DNA from: Anisodus tanguticus
Lineage: Eukaryota; Streptophyta; Magnoliopsida; Solanales; Solanaceae
Direction of reading: 5' to 3'
DNA: 64,000 nt
Assembly (NCBI GenBank): GCA_034509755.1
Contig: CM067543.1
Location: 16,802,954-16,866,953, forward strand
Part shown: one piece after another, positions 46,255 through 57,906 of the stretch
How positions within the stretch are numbered: position 1 is the stretch's first letter
How the letters are laid out: every line of letters begins with the position of its first letter
Made by a program: the position numbers and the translations under genes
The notes under the pieces: model-generated
What the model saw: the letters and a program-made list of their open reading frames with translations, nothing else
Told to the model about the DNA's origin: nothing
Database searches by the model: none

Positions 46255-47445
46255 AATGGAAATAATAAGGGGCAAGGGCATAACAGTGTATAGTACCTAT
46301 GATGTTATGAGCATTGTTACGAGTACCGCTGATATGATATGAGTGTTAGTGTAGTTATGGGCAGTGACTCAAGAATGCTAAAGCATGTGGATATTAGTTG
46401 TTAGGTGCTATGTGTCTGATATTTGACTATTTTAGTTTTATTCGGTGCACTAAGGAACCTCATAGATTTGTGATAAACATATTAATGAAATTGTTGGCTA
46501 TTAAGTCTGAATTGTTGATGAAATTATTACTTATTGTCCATTATGTACGGATTGATGATGTAATTATTGAACTTATGGGATATTAAGTTCAGATTTGAGA
46601 TGTTCACTCTCTTATGTGTTGTATCATGTATTTCATATTGTTGTATCAGGTTGCACGCATGCAACAAATTGTATCATGGTTGTCTCAGGTTGCATTCCTT
46701 CAATGGATTGTATAACGGTTGTCTTGGGTTGCACGACTGCAAAAAAAATTATATTGATTTAGAGGTCGCCCATGGGTCATAAATGTCGTACAGTCCCATG
46801 GAGCATTTTGTGTATATGGAGCATATTGCATTACATTTCATTTTATCACTTATTATTTATCGGATTACCTGATTATCTATGTACGTGGCTTACTTGGTAT
46901 TTGATTGAACTTTACTTGTTACTTATTGGTCCTTAATATAGAGCATATTACATTACTTATTTTGTTTTTGGTCTATGAGATATATTGGGTACACGTGGTT
47001 TCTTACTCATACTACACTTGCTGCACTCTTTTGTCGTGCAGATTCAATCCCGAGTACGAGCGGATCTCGTGGAGCACCTTGAGTCTGAATCTGGTTGATT
47101 GGATTTGTGTTGAGCGGCGTGGCTATTTCATGGCCCAGTTCCCCCTCTGTCTATCTTACTATTATGTCGTTCTATCATTCAGACAGTGTATATTTGTATT
47201 CCAGACATTATATAATTTTCAAACTTGTATCGTACTGTGGTGGCTCTTGTACTTATGATACAAATCTTGGGAGGATTTTGTTTTTTTTTTCCGCACTTTT
47301 TATTTATAGACTTAGTATTAGAGAATTCATTTGTCTCTTTACTTATCACTAACTTTCTTATCTAAATTGCTAAGAGTTAGGGTTGGCTTGCCTATCGATT
47401 TGGAAAAATAGACACCAATGCGACTTTCGTTTGTGGGTTATGACA
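46255..47445 (+). repeat. G4 5' LTR, 5'-truncated
   Basis: It matches the LTR at 11,550/13,888-15,172, including TACTCATACTACACTTGCTGC and the end GGGTTATGACA. It includes a 40-45-bp tandem repeat at 46,635-46,745 (GGTTGCACGCATGCAACAAATTG-type, three copies). The PBS at 47,448 (TTTCAAATTAGAGC) is degraded. Confidence 0.7.
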
Positions 47446-47643
47446 ATTTCAAATTAGAGCCCTAGGTTCACCGATGTTATGTTTACAAGAGAAATGTGTA
47501 GTAGAGTCACGCGGATAGGTAGATGATGTTAGTATCTATCTTCAAGAGGCTATAAGACATTTAGGAAGCTTCAATTATTTCATTCCTTATCGTGTGTACT
47601 TGACTCAGTTGAATTCTAATCTTATTTACTCATTCTCTAACAT

Positions 47644-49320
47644 ATGGTGAGGACTCATTTATTCACGGCCAGAGATCAGAAGATTGTACCCACAACTACA
47701 CCCATACTCGCTGCAAGAGGGGTTGCACGAGATAGAGGCAGGGGACGAGGTTGAGGTAGATGCCATGTTGTAGCACCTTCTATATGTCAAGCACCGACAA
47801 ATACTTAAGGTCGTGCTAGGGAAGTATCTCTTGATCTGGAGGTGGTTCACGAGGATGGGCCAGATTATGTTGTGGAGTTTGGACTAGCAGAGGAACCATG
47901 TAGTTTTATTACTCCAGTTCTATTAGTTTGTATGTTGGATTTCTTGAGGGGATGGCTAAGACAGGTATGTTGCATGTCATCCTAGAGGGTTCACAGACCC
48001 ATGTTGGAGGTCAAACTCATGAACAAGTGCTTGCTCTAAGGTTCCAAACTCCAAGTTCATAGCCAACTACTTTTATAGATCCCTATTTCGATGGTGGGGT
48101 TTTGCTGAGTGTTTCACGCTATTTCGCCAATAGGCTTACCATGACCGTTGATGAGCAGAAAGATGTTTGGTAGATTAGTATGATGAAACCTCTGGTCTAT
48201 ACCGGTAATTCAAGTGAGAATGTGTATGCGTTTATAGCCAGTTGTCATGAGAGGTTACACAACCTGGATTAGTGGATTCCCATGGAGTTGATTACACTAT
48301 ATTTTAGACGGTTGTCCTTCTAAGTAGTGCTAGAGTGATTATATTAATAGTAGGCCAGTTGGGTCACCTCCACTTTCATGGGCTCAATTTGCTCAAGTGG
48401 CTATAGGGAAGTTTGTTCCTGATAGTAAGATGGAAGGTAAAAGGGATGAGTTTGAGGTACTACAGCAGGAGGGTGTGTCATTTATTGAGTACGAGGACGG
48501 GTTCCATGCCTTGACTAGGGATGTATTGATGATACTTCCCATCAAGGTTGAGAGAGTGAGGAGGTTTGTGAAAGGGTTAATCATTCCGATTTCTATGGGG
48601 CTTACTCAGATTGTCACTTTTAGGATATCATTCAGAAGGAGGTGGATGCTGCAAATGATTTAAAGGTGATTTGTCATGAGGGGTTTGAGCAGCATAAGGG
48701 CAAGAAGTTTTATCAATTCGGTGTTTATAGTAGTGCTCTTTAGGAGTCAGGTTACTCAGGGAAGGGTTATCACCCTTAGTCTAGCAGACCCATTCATGCA
48801 ACTATGTTAGGGTCTAAGGTTGATTATTTCAGGCATAGTACTTTCAGTTCGGGGAAAACTTCTCATGGCTTATCTTTCAAACCTTTAGTCCATGAAGGGA
48901 AGTCTAGCTATTCAGGTTCTTCCCAACTACCTGTGCTTCATAGGGTATGTTATGAGTATGGTGACCTTTGGTATTTCAAGATGGATTGACCCAGGATTAG
49001 ACATGGTGGTTCGCATCAGGGCCTCAGTGCTATCAGGTTTTGATATTTAGGTTTGCATAACCGCCAAGTATAGGGAGGTGCTCATAGTGGTAGAGATGGT
49101 TCTCATTCGGGCAGATGTGGTTCTCATTCGGGCAGATGTGGTTCTCATTCGGGCAGATGTGGTTCATTCCGGTCGAGGTGGTAGTCGTGGAGGTACACAG
49201 TCTGAGGGAGGTTGTGTTTAGTGTTATGCTTTTGCAGGTAGGCTAGAGGTAGAGGTTTCAAATGATATTATCATTATGATATTATTTTACTCATGATATA
49301 CCTACAGTTATGTGAATTAA
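47644..49320 (+). pseudogene. G4 gag remnant
   Basis: The start MVRTHLFTARDQK (47,644) leads to an Arg/Gly-rich patch (ARDRGRGRG), then a TGA where CGA (Arg) is expected. The capsid core is open in 48,380-48,660: SWAQFAQVAIGKFVPDS, KRDEFEVLQQEGVSFIEYEDGFHAL, ERVRRFVKGL; these blocks are typical of the Retrotrans_gag domain. A zinc-knuckle site (48,950) reads CYEYGDLWYF, with Cys, His and last Cys replaced. Three 21-bp repeats at 49,098-49,160 encode GSHSGRC. Frame changes and stops are numerous. Confidence 0.75.
49098..49160 (+). repeat. 21-bp tandem repeat in gag (3 copies)
   Basis: GGTTCTCATTCGGGCAGATGT is repeated three times without change, plus a partial fourth. It keeps the reading frame. 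Confidence 0.95.
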
Positions 49321-49389
49321 AGATGTTTGGCTTACTTGGCACATATTCAAGATAGTAGCGCAGAGACTCATATGCTTGAGTCTATTCCG

Positions 49390-50090
49390 ATGGTGAGTGA
49401 ATTTTTTGAGGTCTTTATAATGGACCTACCAGGTCTTCCATCCAATCATGATATTATTTGCTGTATTGACTTGGAGCGGGAACTCAACCTATTTCTATTC
49501 AACCATATTGGATGGCACCGACTGAGTTAAAGAAGTTGAAGGAGAAATTAGAGGATTTATTAAGCAATGGATTCATTATGCCAAGTGTATCTCCTTGGGG
49601 CACTTCAGTGCTAGTTTTAAAAAAGAAGAATGGATCTATGCGTATGTGTATCAACTATCGACAATTAAAGAAGGTGACCATTAAGAACAAATATCCGATC
49701 GCATTGCTGATTTATTTTATCAGCTTCAAGGTGCTTCGGTTTTCTCTAAGGTTGAGATTAGGTCTGAATATCATCCGTTGAAGATTAGGGTGGATGATAT
49801 CCCTAAGGCAACTTTGAGGATGCGTTATGGTAATCATGAGTTCTTAGTGATGTCCTTTGGGCTGACCAATGCCCCATCAACCTTTATGGACTTTATAAAT
49901 AGAGTGTTCAGATTGTACTTGGATTTCTTCGCTATTGTTTTCATTGATGACATCTTGATATACTCTCATATTAGAGAGGAACATGAGCAATATTTGAGGA
50001 CTGTGCTTGGGATTCTGAAGGAGAAGAAACTTTATGTCATGTTTTTAAGTGTAATTTTTGGCTAAATTCGGTACTATTTTTGGGTAATAT
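49390..50090 (+). pseudogene. G4 reverse transcriptase
   Basis: It begins SIPMVSEFFEVF...DLPGLPSNHDI, then [22 protein letters not shown] and [36 protein letters not shown] (open frame 49,512-49,781). A frame change disrupts the strand with [54 protein letters not shown] follows in 49,778-50,065, with the catalytic FIDD in [10 protein letters not shown]. Thus motifs of fingers and palm are present but in two frames, and the polymerase cannot be made. The upstream protease (DSGA-type site) was not recognised. Confidence 0.85.
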
Positions 50091-50309
50091 ACTGTCCAAG
50101 AGGTATTATGGTAGATCCCAATAAGATTGAGGGAGTTCATGATTGGGACATACTTTGATTACCAATATATGGAGTTTCATAGGCCTCGCAAGTTAGTATC
50201 AATGGTTTATGAAGATTTTTCATCCATTGTATTCCTATTGACTAGATTGACTAAAAAGGAAGTGCTTTTTAGTGTTCGTATGATTGTGAGGCGAGCTTTC
50301 AAAATCTCA

Positions 50310-50760
50310 AGACTTTATTGAATACTGCTCCGATTTTGACTTTACCCATAGAGGAAGAGGGCTTTACCGTGTATTGTGATGCTTTTAGATTGGTCTTGGT
50401 TTTGTATTGATGCAGAAAGGTAAGGTGATAGCTTATGCTTTAAGGTAATTGATGGTGCATGAAAAGAACTATCCAACTCATAATTCAGGGTTGGCGGCGG
50501 TAGTTTTCGCTTTGAAAATTTGGATGCATCATCTTTATTGTGTACATTGTGAGGTGTTCACGGATCATCACAATGTTCAATGTATATTCAATCAGTGGGA
50601 TTTAAATTTGAGGCACTGAATATGGTTCGAGTTGCTCAAGGACTATGACATAACTATCCTTTATCATTCGTGCAAGGCCAATGTAGTCGAAGATGCCTTG
50701 AGTTACAAGGTGGTGAGTATGGGTACTCTAGCGTTGTTATAGGCAAAAGATTGTCCTCCA
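50310..50760 (+). pseudogene. G4 RNase H remnant
   Basis: KGKVIAYALR (about 50,415), VHEKNYPTHNSGLAAVVFALKIWMHHLYC and CEVFTDHHNVQCIFNQWDLNLRH-type blocks follow the usual gypsy RNase [24 protein letters not shown] corresponds to the tether end (normally ADALSRK). The first catalytic Asp block is broken by stops near 50,380. It degrades the RNA template in active relatives. Confidence 0.75.
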
Positions 50761-50899
50761 GCTATGGTGTCTAGTCTTTGGCTAATAGCTTTGTGAGACT
50801 TGATATTTTGGGATCTGGTAGGGTTCTAGCTTATGTGTAGGCGAGGTAGTCTTTATTTGAGCAAATTCGTGCTGAATAATTTAATGATCAAAAGTTATG

Positions 50900-52315
50900 T
50901 AAGATTCCAAATAAAGTATTGCAAAGAGAATCCAATGAGGTGATTAGAGATGTTGAGGGTGTTTTGAGGATCAAAGGTCGTATTTGTGTTCCTCGGACAT
51001 GTGATTTGACTAGGTTGATCGTGGAGGAGGCCCATAGTTTGAGGTATTTTGTTCATACAGGGGATACTAAGATGTATCATGACTTCAAACAACATTATTA
51101 GTGACGGATGAAGATGGACATAGTGGATTTTTTTATCTCGGTGCTTGAATTGTCAACAAGTGAAGAATGAATACAAAAAGCCTGGAGGTGTGACTCAGAG
51201 GATGTCTATACCTGAGTGGAAGTGGGAGCAGATTGTTATGGACATTGTGGTCAGGTTACCACAAACTTTGGGTAAGTTTGATGCAATATGGGTCATTATG
51301 GATTAATTCACCTAGTCTACGTATTTCATTCTGGTTCAGGCTACCTATATTTCAGAAAAGATAGCCAAAATCTACATCCGGAAGATAGTTTGTTGGCATG
51401 GGCTGCCCATTTATATCATTTCAAATCAGGGTATGCATTTACATCTCACTTTTGGAGATCAATACTGAAGGATTTAGGTACCCAGGTAGAGCTTAGTATA
51501 GCCTTTCACCCCTAGACTGATGGTCAGTGGCCAAACAGACTATTTAGGTCCTTGAGGATATGTGGCGAGCGTGTGTGATCGACTTTGGTGGTCATTGAAT
51601 CTATTTATTGCCTTTAGAGAAGTTTAAATACAAAAATAATTACAATTCCAGCATTGAGATGGTGCCATTCGAGGCATTATATGGTAGGAGATGTTGATCT
51701 TCAGTTGGTTGGTTTGATGCTTTTGAGGTTAGGCCATGGGGCACAAATTTGTTGAAGAGTCTTTTGGACAAGGTCAAGTTGACTCAGGATAGACTTTTAT
51801 GGCTCAAAGTAGGTAAAAGAGTTATGAGGATTAGAAGGATCGTGATTTGGAGTTCATAGTTGGAGAGCGGGTTTTGTTTAAGGTTTCACCTATAAAGGGT
51901 GTGATGAGGTTCTTTAAGAATGGCAAGTTGATCCTACACTACATTCAATCATTTGAGATTGTTCAGCATATTGGTGAGATAGCTTATGAGTTGGCCTTGC
52001 CATCTAGGTTGTTGGGAGTTCACCCAGTGTTTCATATTTGATACTAAAAAGAATCATCAGGATGGTTCTTATGTGATTTGTGTTAGTTTATCATAATCTA
52101 GCTTTTGAGGAGGAGCCATTACTATCATGGATGGGCATATTCGGAATTTGAGATAAAAGCAATTTGCTTCAGTAAAGGTTCAATAGAAGCATCGTCCGAT
52201 TGAGGAGGCTATTTGGGAGATCGAGTCGGACATACACATCAGATATCCTCAGTTGTTAAAAAGTTCAGCTACCTTCTTTTCCTTAATATTTCAGGCCGAA
52301 CATTTGTTTAAATGG
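50900..52315 (+). pseudogene. G4 integrase remnant
   Basis: The zinc domain is RICVPRTCDLTRLIVEEAHSLRYFVHTGDTKMYHDFKQHY (open 50,919-51,101) followed by a degraded CLNCQQ block. The core is in pieces: MDIVVRLPQT-like at 51,240 (first Asp), then GTQVELSIAFHP (51,475) and TDGQW with the Glu region damaged. The C-terminal block LEFIVGERVLFKVSPIKGVMRF (open 51,847-52,041) ends HPVFHI. The second-Asp block (normally SDRG) reads ISNQGMHF, so Asp is Asn. Dead. Confidence 0.8.
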
Positions 52316-52322
52316 TAGATGA

Positions 52323-52860
52323 TGTAACGATCCTCCAGGTCAGTTTGAGCTTTTAGACTCGCTTTCCCCAAAATACCCTTCTCGTAGCTTGAAATTGGTA
52401 TATGTAAACTTTGCGAGATGGGTGGCACTATTCCCGAGCCAAGTGGATGAGCTTCAAAGAAAAATTAGTGATAATGGAAGTTTGTATGTCAAGGAAATGT
52501 AAAAGTTTGACCAAAGTCAACATTAGGGATTAATGAGGTTGAATGAGAGTTTTGCCAATTCCATGATGTCCAGAATGAGATTCATAACTTAGTCCAGCAG
52601 TTGGTTCGTGTCCCGATGGGTTCGTGTGTGATTTGGGTTGTTGGTTGAGATATTGCTTAAGTAAAGGATTTAGAGTGGACCATAGTAAACATCAGGTCAA
52701 GACGACCCATTTTGGGTGTTTTAAGTACGCGAGTAGGTTTGTATCATGTTTTATTATCGAAATGCATATTTGGTTTGTGTACAGTTGGTTCTGGATAAGC
52801 TTCAGGTGTTGAATCAAAATTCGGGAGACACTAGAAAAATTTGATGCCTAGTATCTAGTT
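52323..52860 (+). repeat. G4 3' LTR, 3'-truncated
   Basis: It starts TGTAACGATCC after AAATGGTAGATGA. It resembles 9587-10,520 in order and phrases (GTCAACAT, GGTCAAGACG). It breaks off near 52,860, where G5 sequence begins. Confidence 0.7.
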
Positions 52861-52869
52861 CCTCCTACG

Positions 52870-54554
52870 CTATCACATAAGAGGGGTCGCATTCCTGATG
52901 TGGCGAGCTCTAGGGGTCCGTGATTGGTGCTAAAGTCTAGGTATTCTATTCATCCTGGTTCTACTAAGATGTACCATGACCTTCAACAGATTTACTGGTG
53001 ATACAATATGAAGAAAAATATTGCAGAGTTTGTGGCCCAATGTCCGAATTGCCAACAGGTTAAGGTTGAACATCAGAAACCCAAGGGATTGCTTCAGAAT
53101 ATTGAAATTCTGAAATGGAAATGAGAAGTGATTAATATGGACTTCATTAAGGGGTTACCTAGTTCTCGTCAGAAGTTCAACTCTATCTGTGTTATTGTTG
53201 ATAGGCTTACAAAATCAGCCCATTTTCTACATGTTAGGACTACCTATTTGGCCAAAGACTATACTAAATTATATGTTTAGGAAATAGTTCGGCTATATAG
53301 AGTTCCAGTTTCTATTATATCTTTCAGAGGTGCCCACTTCATAACTAACTTCTAGAGATCCTTTCATAAAGGTTTAGGTACTCAGGTTAATCTCAATACA
53401 GCTTTCCATCTTCAAATAGACGGGCATGACGAGTGTGCTATTCTGACGTTCGAAGATATGTTACGAGCTTGTATTTTGGACTTCAAGGGGAGTTGGGAAG
53501 ATCACATGTCACTTATCGAGTTTTCTTATAATAACAACTATCATTCTAGTATTAAGATGACCTCATATAAAACTCTATATGGGCAAAAGTGTAGGTCTTC
53601 TATCGGATGGTTCAGTTGGGAGAAGCGAAGTTATTTGGAGCATGATTTAGTACAACAAGAGGTAGGAAAGGTAAAGTTGATTCAGAAGCAATTCTTGACT
53701 ACCTAGAGTCGGTAAAAATCCTATTCAGATAATCGACGCCGAGACCTAGAGTTTGTTGTTGGCAATTGGGTATTTCTAAAAGTATCGCCTATGAAGGGTG
53801 TGATGAGCTTTGAAAAGAAGGGCAAGCTTAGCCCCAAGTATGTCAGGACATATAAGATTGTTCATAGGATAGGCCAGGTAGATTATAGGCTGGAATTACC
53901 ACCAGAATTAGAGTCAGTCCATCCAGTAGTCTATGTCTCCATGCTTCAAAAATGCATAGACGGATCCCTCTTGTATCACCCCTATATAGGATGTTCATAT
54001 TACAAATGATTTATCATATGAGGAGACTCCAGTTGCTATTCTAGATCGTCAGGACCGCAAGCTACGGACTAAAGAAGTAGCCTATGTTAAAGTGTTGTGG
54101 AGGAATAATAATGTGGAAGAACTGATGTGGGAGGCTGAAGAAGATATAAAATCTAGATCCCTCATTTTTTCAGACCACTGGTTTATATCGATACTCGTGT
54201 GCTGCGATTTCCCTATTCCTATCCTATTTATCAAACTTATCTTATTTATCTTATATAGGCAATGTTATGGATACAGATATGATAGATGCAGCCTAAACAT
54301 TGGCAGTTGACAGTTGATGTGAGTTATGGATAACCCTTTTGATTTGCTAGTCGGTCATGTGGGGCCGATATTATTGTGTTATGTTGTTTGTGGCCCTGTG
54401 TGGCATTGGATATGTGTTTTAGGCTACTTGACATATTTTGGATAGTCATGTTTATAGAGGAAACTCTGCCGAAATTTCTAGAAAATCCTTAAAAGTTAAG
54501 ATTCTAAAGATATGTTGGCCTAAAATTCAAGGACGAATGTTCTTAGGGGGGAAG
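52870..54554 (+). pseudogene. Gypsy G5 integrase-chromodomain 3' fragment
   Basis: The sequence enters in the integrase zinc domain: YSIHPGSTKMYHDLQQIYW and CPNCQQVKVEHQKPKG (His and Cys ligands present). The core reads INMDFIKGLPSS (first Asp), then IISFRGAHF, where relatives have ISDRG, so the second catalytic Asp is Phe. The Glu segment is damaged (DGHDECAIL). Open parts are 53,458-53,706 (DFKGSWEDHMSLIEFSYNNNYH), 53,791-54,009 (SPKYVRTYKIVHRIG, HPVVYVSMLQKCI) and 54,092-54,310 (LWRNNNVEELMWEAEEDI, chromodomain-type). It is the same family as G3, sharing the 3' untranslated region and the polypurine tract AGGGGGGAAG at 54,545. Confidence 0.85.
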
Positions 54555-55050
54555 TGATGAAAAGAAGTTCGTGAACTTAAGTTTACAACATGAGCCGCGA
54601 GGTGATTTTCTAGGAGTACCAAATATTGCCAACCATCCTATGGTGACATGCTTAATGTGGAGTGGAGTTAAAGACAAGACTTGAAGATCCAAGAAGGAAA
54701 CTTTTTTTTTCGGGCTTTTATGTAGGTCTTGGCCGAGACCATCTTTTAGCTTGTTTTAATTCCTAGCTTAATTACTAGATCTCCTTATAGCTTAATTACT
54801 ATGCCATGTAATAAGATAAGATGACCAAGACGAGAACCATCTAGAAGGAGAAGCTTCCAACGTTCCCCAACGAGGTAATTCATGAACTAGCTAGTTCATA
54901 CACTTAACTACATGGATGACACAAAAGGGTGGCTTTGAGAACATGAAGAGTTGGGTCTTTTCCCATTTCCCAAATAGGCCGAACCTCTCCCCCTTTCCTA
55001 TTCGGCCTAGATGCATTTTTATCTTGTTACCTCATCTAGAAGGTTTAGAA

Positions 55051-55066
55051 CTAGTATAAATAGGGG
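55051..55066 (+). promoter_or_regulatory. LTR TATA box
   Basis: CTAGTATAAATAGGGG is a strong plant TATA context. It is repeated at 57,920 (ATATAAATAAGGG) and 59,332 (GTATAAATAGGGG). In unit 2 (56,485) it is damaged to GAATAAAGAGG. Confidence 0.65.
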
Positions 55067-55161
55067 ATGTAGTTGATGAAATGAGATATTGAAATTTTAT
55101 GAAATATATTTGAGTCTTCTCAAATTTCGCGAAGTTATTCAACTTTTGTGTTGTTATCTTA

Positions 55162-55257
55162 GTTGGTCCTTTTGTGATCCAAACCTTGGTCCTTTTGAGG
55201 TCCAACCCTCAGTCCTTTTGTTGTCCAACCCTTGGTCCTTTTGTGGTCTTTGCCCTA
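55162..55257 (+). repeat. 23-bp minisatellite in LTR R/U5 (4 copies)
   Basis: The unit is TTGGTCCTTTTGTGGTCCAAC. There are four copies in array units 1 and 2, and three in units 3 and 4. Confidence 0.85.
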
Positions 55258-55810
55258 GGTGTAAGTCTAGTTAGAAATTTTGTGATCTAACTATACCCAA
55301 GCCAAGGTTCTATCTGGTTACTTTGTCACAAACACATTAAAAGGTCATCTCGGCCTACATCACCTTACCCGCACCCGAACTTGTCTATCAATGTCGTGCC
55401 CAATCATTATCCAAACAGCCTAATCCCTTTCACCCCAACACATTACAACACTTCCCCAACCTACACCAAAAAGGTCGTTAACCAACTCCTCCCAAAAACA
55501 TCCTAAAACCCAATCAACTACTCCACCGTCCTCACCGGGTTCAACTTTCATACCTTACGGTCCCGACCAATTTCTGCCACCTTACCACCATCCAACCACC
55601 AACATAACCTACAACGTGTTCTAGTTCATCCTCTCTGAACGCCTTCACCCCAAACCACCTAAGAGCACCCATACAACTCCCACAAACCTAAATTTTTCGG
55701 AAACCGTCCTATTCCACCAACCTCCATTTGACTCCCATATTTGTGTCCGTCCCGCCCCAAACCAACTCCGACCAACCTAACCATACAATCCCCTCATTAT
55801 ATACATCAGC

Positions 55811-55823
55811 TTGGTGTCAGAGC
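55811..55823 (+). other. G6 PBS (unit 1)
   Basis: TTGGTGTCAGAGC has one change from the initiator-Met PBS and lies two bases after the LTR end. It recurs at 57,246 and 58,657, and damaged at 60,026. Confidence 0.85.
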
Positions 55824-55852
55824 ATGGCTTTCCCTTCCTACGCCTTAACGCT

Positions 55853-56471
55853 ATGGCTAACATAAATGAAGAACTTCAGAGGATTATAAATGACCTTTTT
55901 GTGGAACAAGCGCAAATATTTAGAAGAGAATTTGTGGGGCGTGCCGTGATTAATAATGCTGAGTCCGGGGAGGAGTTTGCACACAATAACCCAAGGCATG
56001 AAAGGGAAGAGTATCAAGATTGTGGGGATTCCTTTGTTATTAAGGAACCCAAAGTCAAGGAGGTCCTAGAGGAAGATGTTGATCTTGTGGAAGAGGGTGG
56101 AAGTTTAGTCCTCTAACGTGTGTTGAGTGTTTAACTTGAAGAATAAGAGGAGACACAAAAAGAGAAACTATGTTAAACTCGATGCAAGGTAAATGACAAG
56201 GTATGTAATATGATAATTGATGGAGAAAGCTGTACAATGTGGCCTCCGTGGAAATTGTGGACAAATTGAAGTTGCCTACCTGCGGCAATCCTAAACCATA
56301 TGCTCTCCAATGGTTGAACAAAGACAAACGGCTAATGGTAATGAAACAAATTCTTGTTAGTTTTCGGGTTGGTAGGTATGAAGATCATATATGGTGTGAC
56401 ATCCTACCTATGGATGCTTGTCATATATTATTGTGTCGGCCATGGCAATTTTATAGGAAAGTGCAACATGA
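55853..56471 (+). pseudogene. G6 gag start and protease, array unit 1
   Basis: The start MANINEELQRIINDL (ATG 55,853) is preferred. The upstream in-frame TTG lies in the PBS. The frame shows FRREFVGRAVINNAES and an acidic segment VLEEDVDLVEEGG, then stops at 56,114 (TAA for CAA). Another stop (TAA in GTTTAACTTGAAG, 56,131) is common to all four units. Protease follows as CKVNDKVCNMIIDGES (DGGS in the family), then a missing A (TACAATGTGG) shifts the frame, continuing as ASVEIVDKLKLPTCGNPKPYALQWLNKD and CDILPMDACHILLCRPWQFYRKVQHD. It then runs into the LTR of unit 2. Confidence 0.85.
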
Positions 56472-57287
56472 TAGAAGGTTTAGAACTAGAATAAAGAGGG
56501 GATGTAGTTGATAAAAGAAAATATTCAGATTTTATGAAATATATTTGAGTTTTCTCAAACTTTGCGAAGTTATACAACTTTTGTGTTGTTATCTTAGTTG
56601 GTCCTTTTGTGGTCCAAACCTTGGTCTTTTTGTGGTCCAACCCTCAATCCTTTTGTTGTCCAACCCTTGGTCCTTTTGTGGTCCAAACCCAAGGTGTAAG
56701 TCTAGTTATAACTTTTGTGATCTAACTATACCCAAGTCAAGGTTCTATCCGGTTACTTTGTCACAAACACATTAGAAGGTCATCTCGGCCTACATCACCT
56801 TACCCGCACCCGAAATTCTCTATCAATTTCGTGCCCAATCATTGTCCAAACTGCCTAATATCTTTCACCCCAACACACTACAACACTTCCCCAACCTACA
56901 CCAAAAAGGTCGTTAACCAACTCCTCCCAAAAATATCTAAAAAACCAATCAACTACTCCACCGTCCTCACTGGGTTCAACTTTTATACCTTACGGTCCCG
57001 ACCAGTTTCTGTCACCTTACCACAATCCAACCACCAACATAACCTAAAACGTGTTCTAGTTCATCCTCTTCGAACGCCTTTACCCCAAACCACCTAAGAG
57101 CACCCGTACACCTCCCACAAACCTAAATTTTTTAGAAACCGTCCTATTCCACCAACCTCCATTTGACTCCCATATTTGTGTCCGTCCTGCCCCAAACCAA
57201 CTCCGACCAACCTAACCATACAATCCCCTCATTATATACATCAGTTTGGTGTCAGAGCAAGGATTTCCCGTCCTACGCCTTAACGTT

Positions 57288-57906
57288 ATGGCTAACATAA
57301 ATGAAGAACTTCAGAGGATCATAAATGACCTTTTTGTGGAACAAGCACAAATCTTTAGAAGAGAATTTGTGGGGCATGCCGTGATTAATAATGCTGAGTC
57401 CGGGGAGGAGTTTGCACACAACAACCCAAGGCATGAAAGGGAAGAGTGTCAAGATTTTAGGGATTCCTTTGTTATTGAGAAACCCAAAGTCAAGGAGGTC
57501 CTAGAGAAAGATGTTGATCTTGTGGAAGAGGGTGGAAGTTTAGTCCTCCAACGTGTGTTGAGTGTTTAACTTGAAGAACAGGAGGAGACACAAAAAGAGA
57601 AACTATTTTAAACTTGATGCAAGGTAAATGACAAGGTATGTAATATGATAATTGATGGAGGAAGTTGTACAATCTGGCCTCCGTGGAAATTATGGACAAA
57701 TTGAAGTTGTCTACCTGCAGCAATCCTAAACCATATGCTCTCCAATGGTTGAACAAAGACAAACGGCTATTGGTAATGAAACAAGTTCTTGTCAGTTTTC
57801 AGATTGGTAGGTATGAAGATCATATATTGAGTGACATCCTACCTATGGATGCTTGTCATATATTATTGTGTCGGCCATGGCAATTTTATAGGAAAGTGCA
57901 ACATGA
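57288..57906 (+). pseudogene. G6 gag start and protease, array unit 2
   Basis: ATG 57,288, MANINEELQRIINDL. The gag frame is open to 57,569 and ends at the TAA common to all units. Unlike unit 1 it keeps CAA before VLSV. Protease keeps MIIDGGS, but has the same missing A (TACAATCTGG) as units 1 and 3. The C-terminal block reads HILSDILPMDACHILLCRPWQF. It is about 96% identical by eye to unit 1 and has the same length. Confidence 0.85.

Larger units (their letters stand above)
46255..52860 (+). mobile_element. Gypsy element G4, nearly full length, degenerate
   Basis: A 5'-truncated LTR (46,255-47,445), PBS, gag, RT, RNase H, integrase, polypurine tract and a 3' LTR start (52,323) follow in the order typical of gypsy (RT before integrase). 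Its LTRs belong to the family of 9587-15,172. The two LTR pieces cover different parts, so divergence cannot be read. Confidence 0.8.
54572..55808 (+). repeat. G6 5' LTR
   Basis: It starts TGAACTTAAG, aligned with TGAGCTCAAG of the nested element, and ends ATACATCA. A start at 54,555 (TGATGAAAAG), directly after the G5 polypurine tract, is also possible. It includes GGTCTTGGCCGAGACC (palindrome, about 54,725), TATAAATA at 55,054 and a 23-bp minisatellite. Confidence 0.75.

Noticed and set aside
46905..47352. 117- and 85-codon frames with hydrophobic runs
   Set aside because: They lie inside the G4 LTR just before the PBS, shared in position with other LTRs that do not keep the frame.
55811..55852. 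Extra N-terminal 14 codons upstream of MANINEEL in G6 gag
   Set aside because: The first codon is TTG inside the primer-binding site; the ATG at 55,853 is common to all four units and to the nested element.
56055..56327. Minus-strand frames of about 90 codons repeated in array units
   Set aside because: Antisense shadows of the gag/protease frames, copied with the array.
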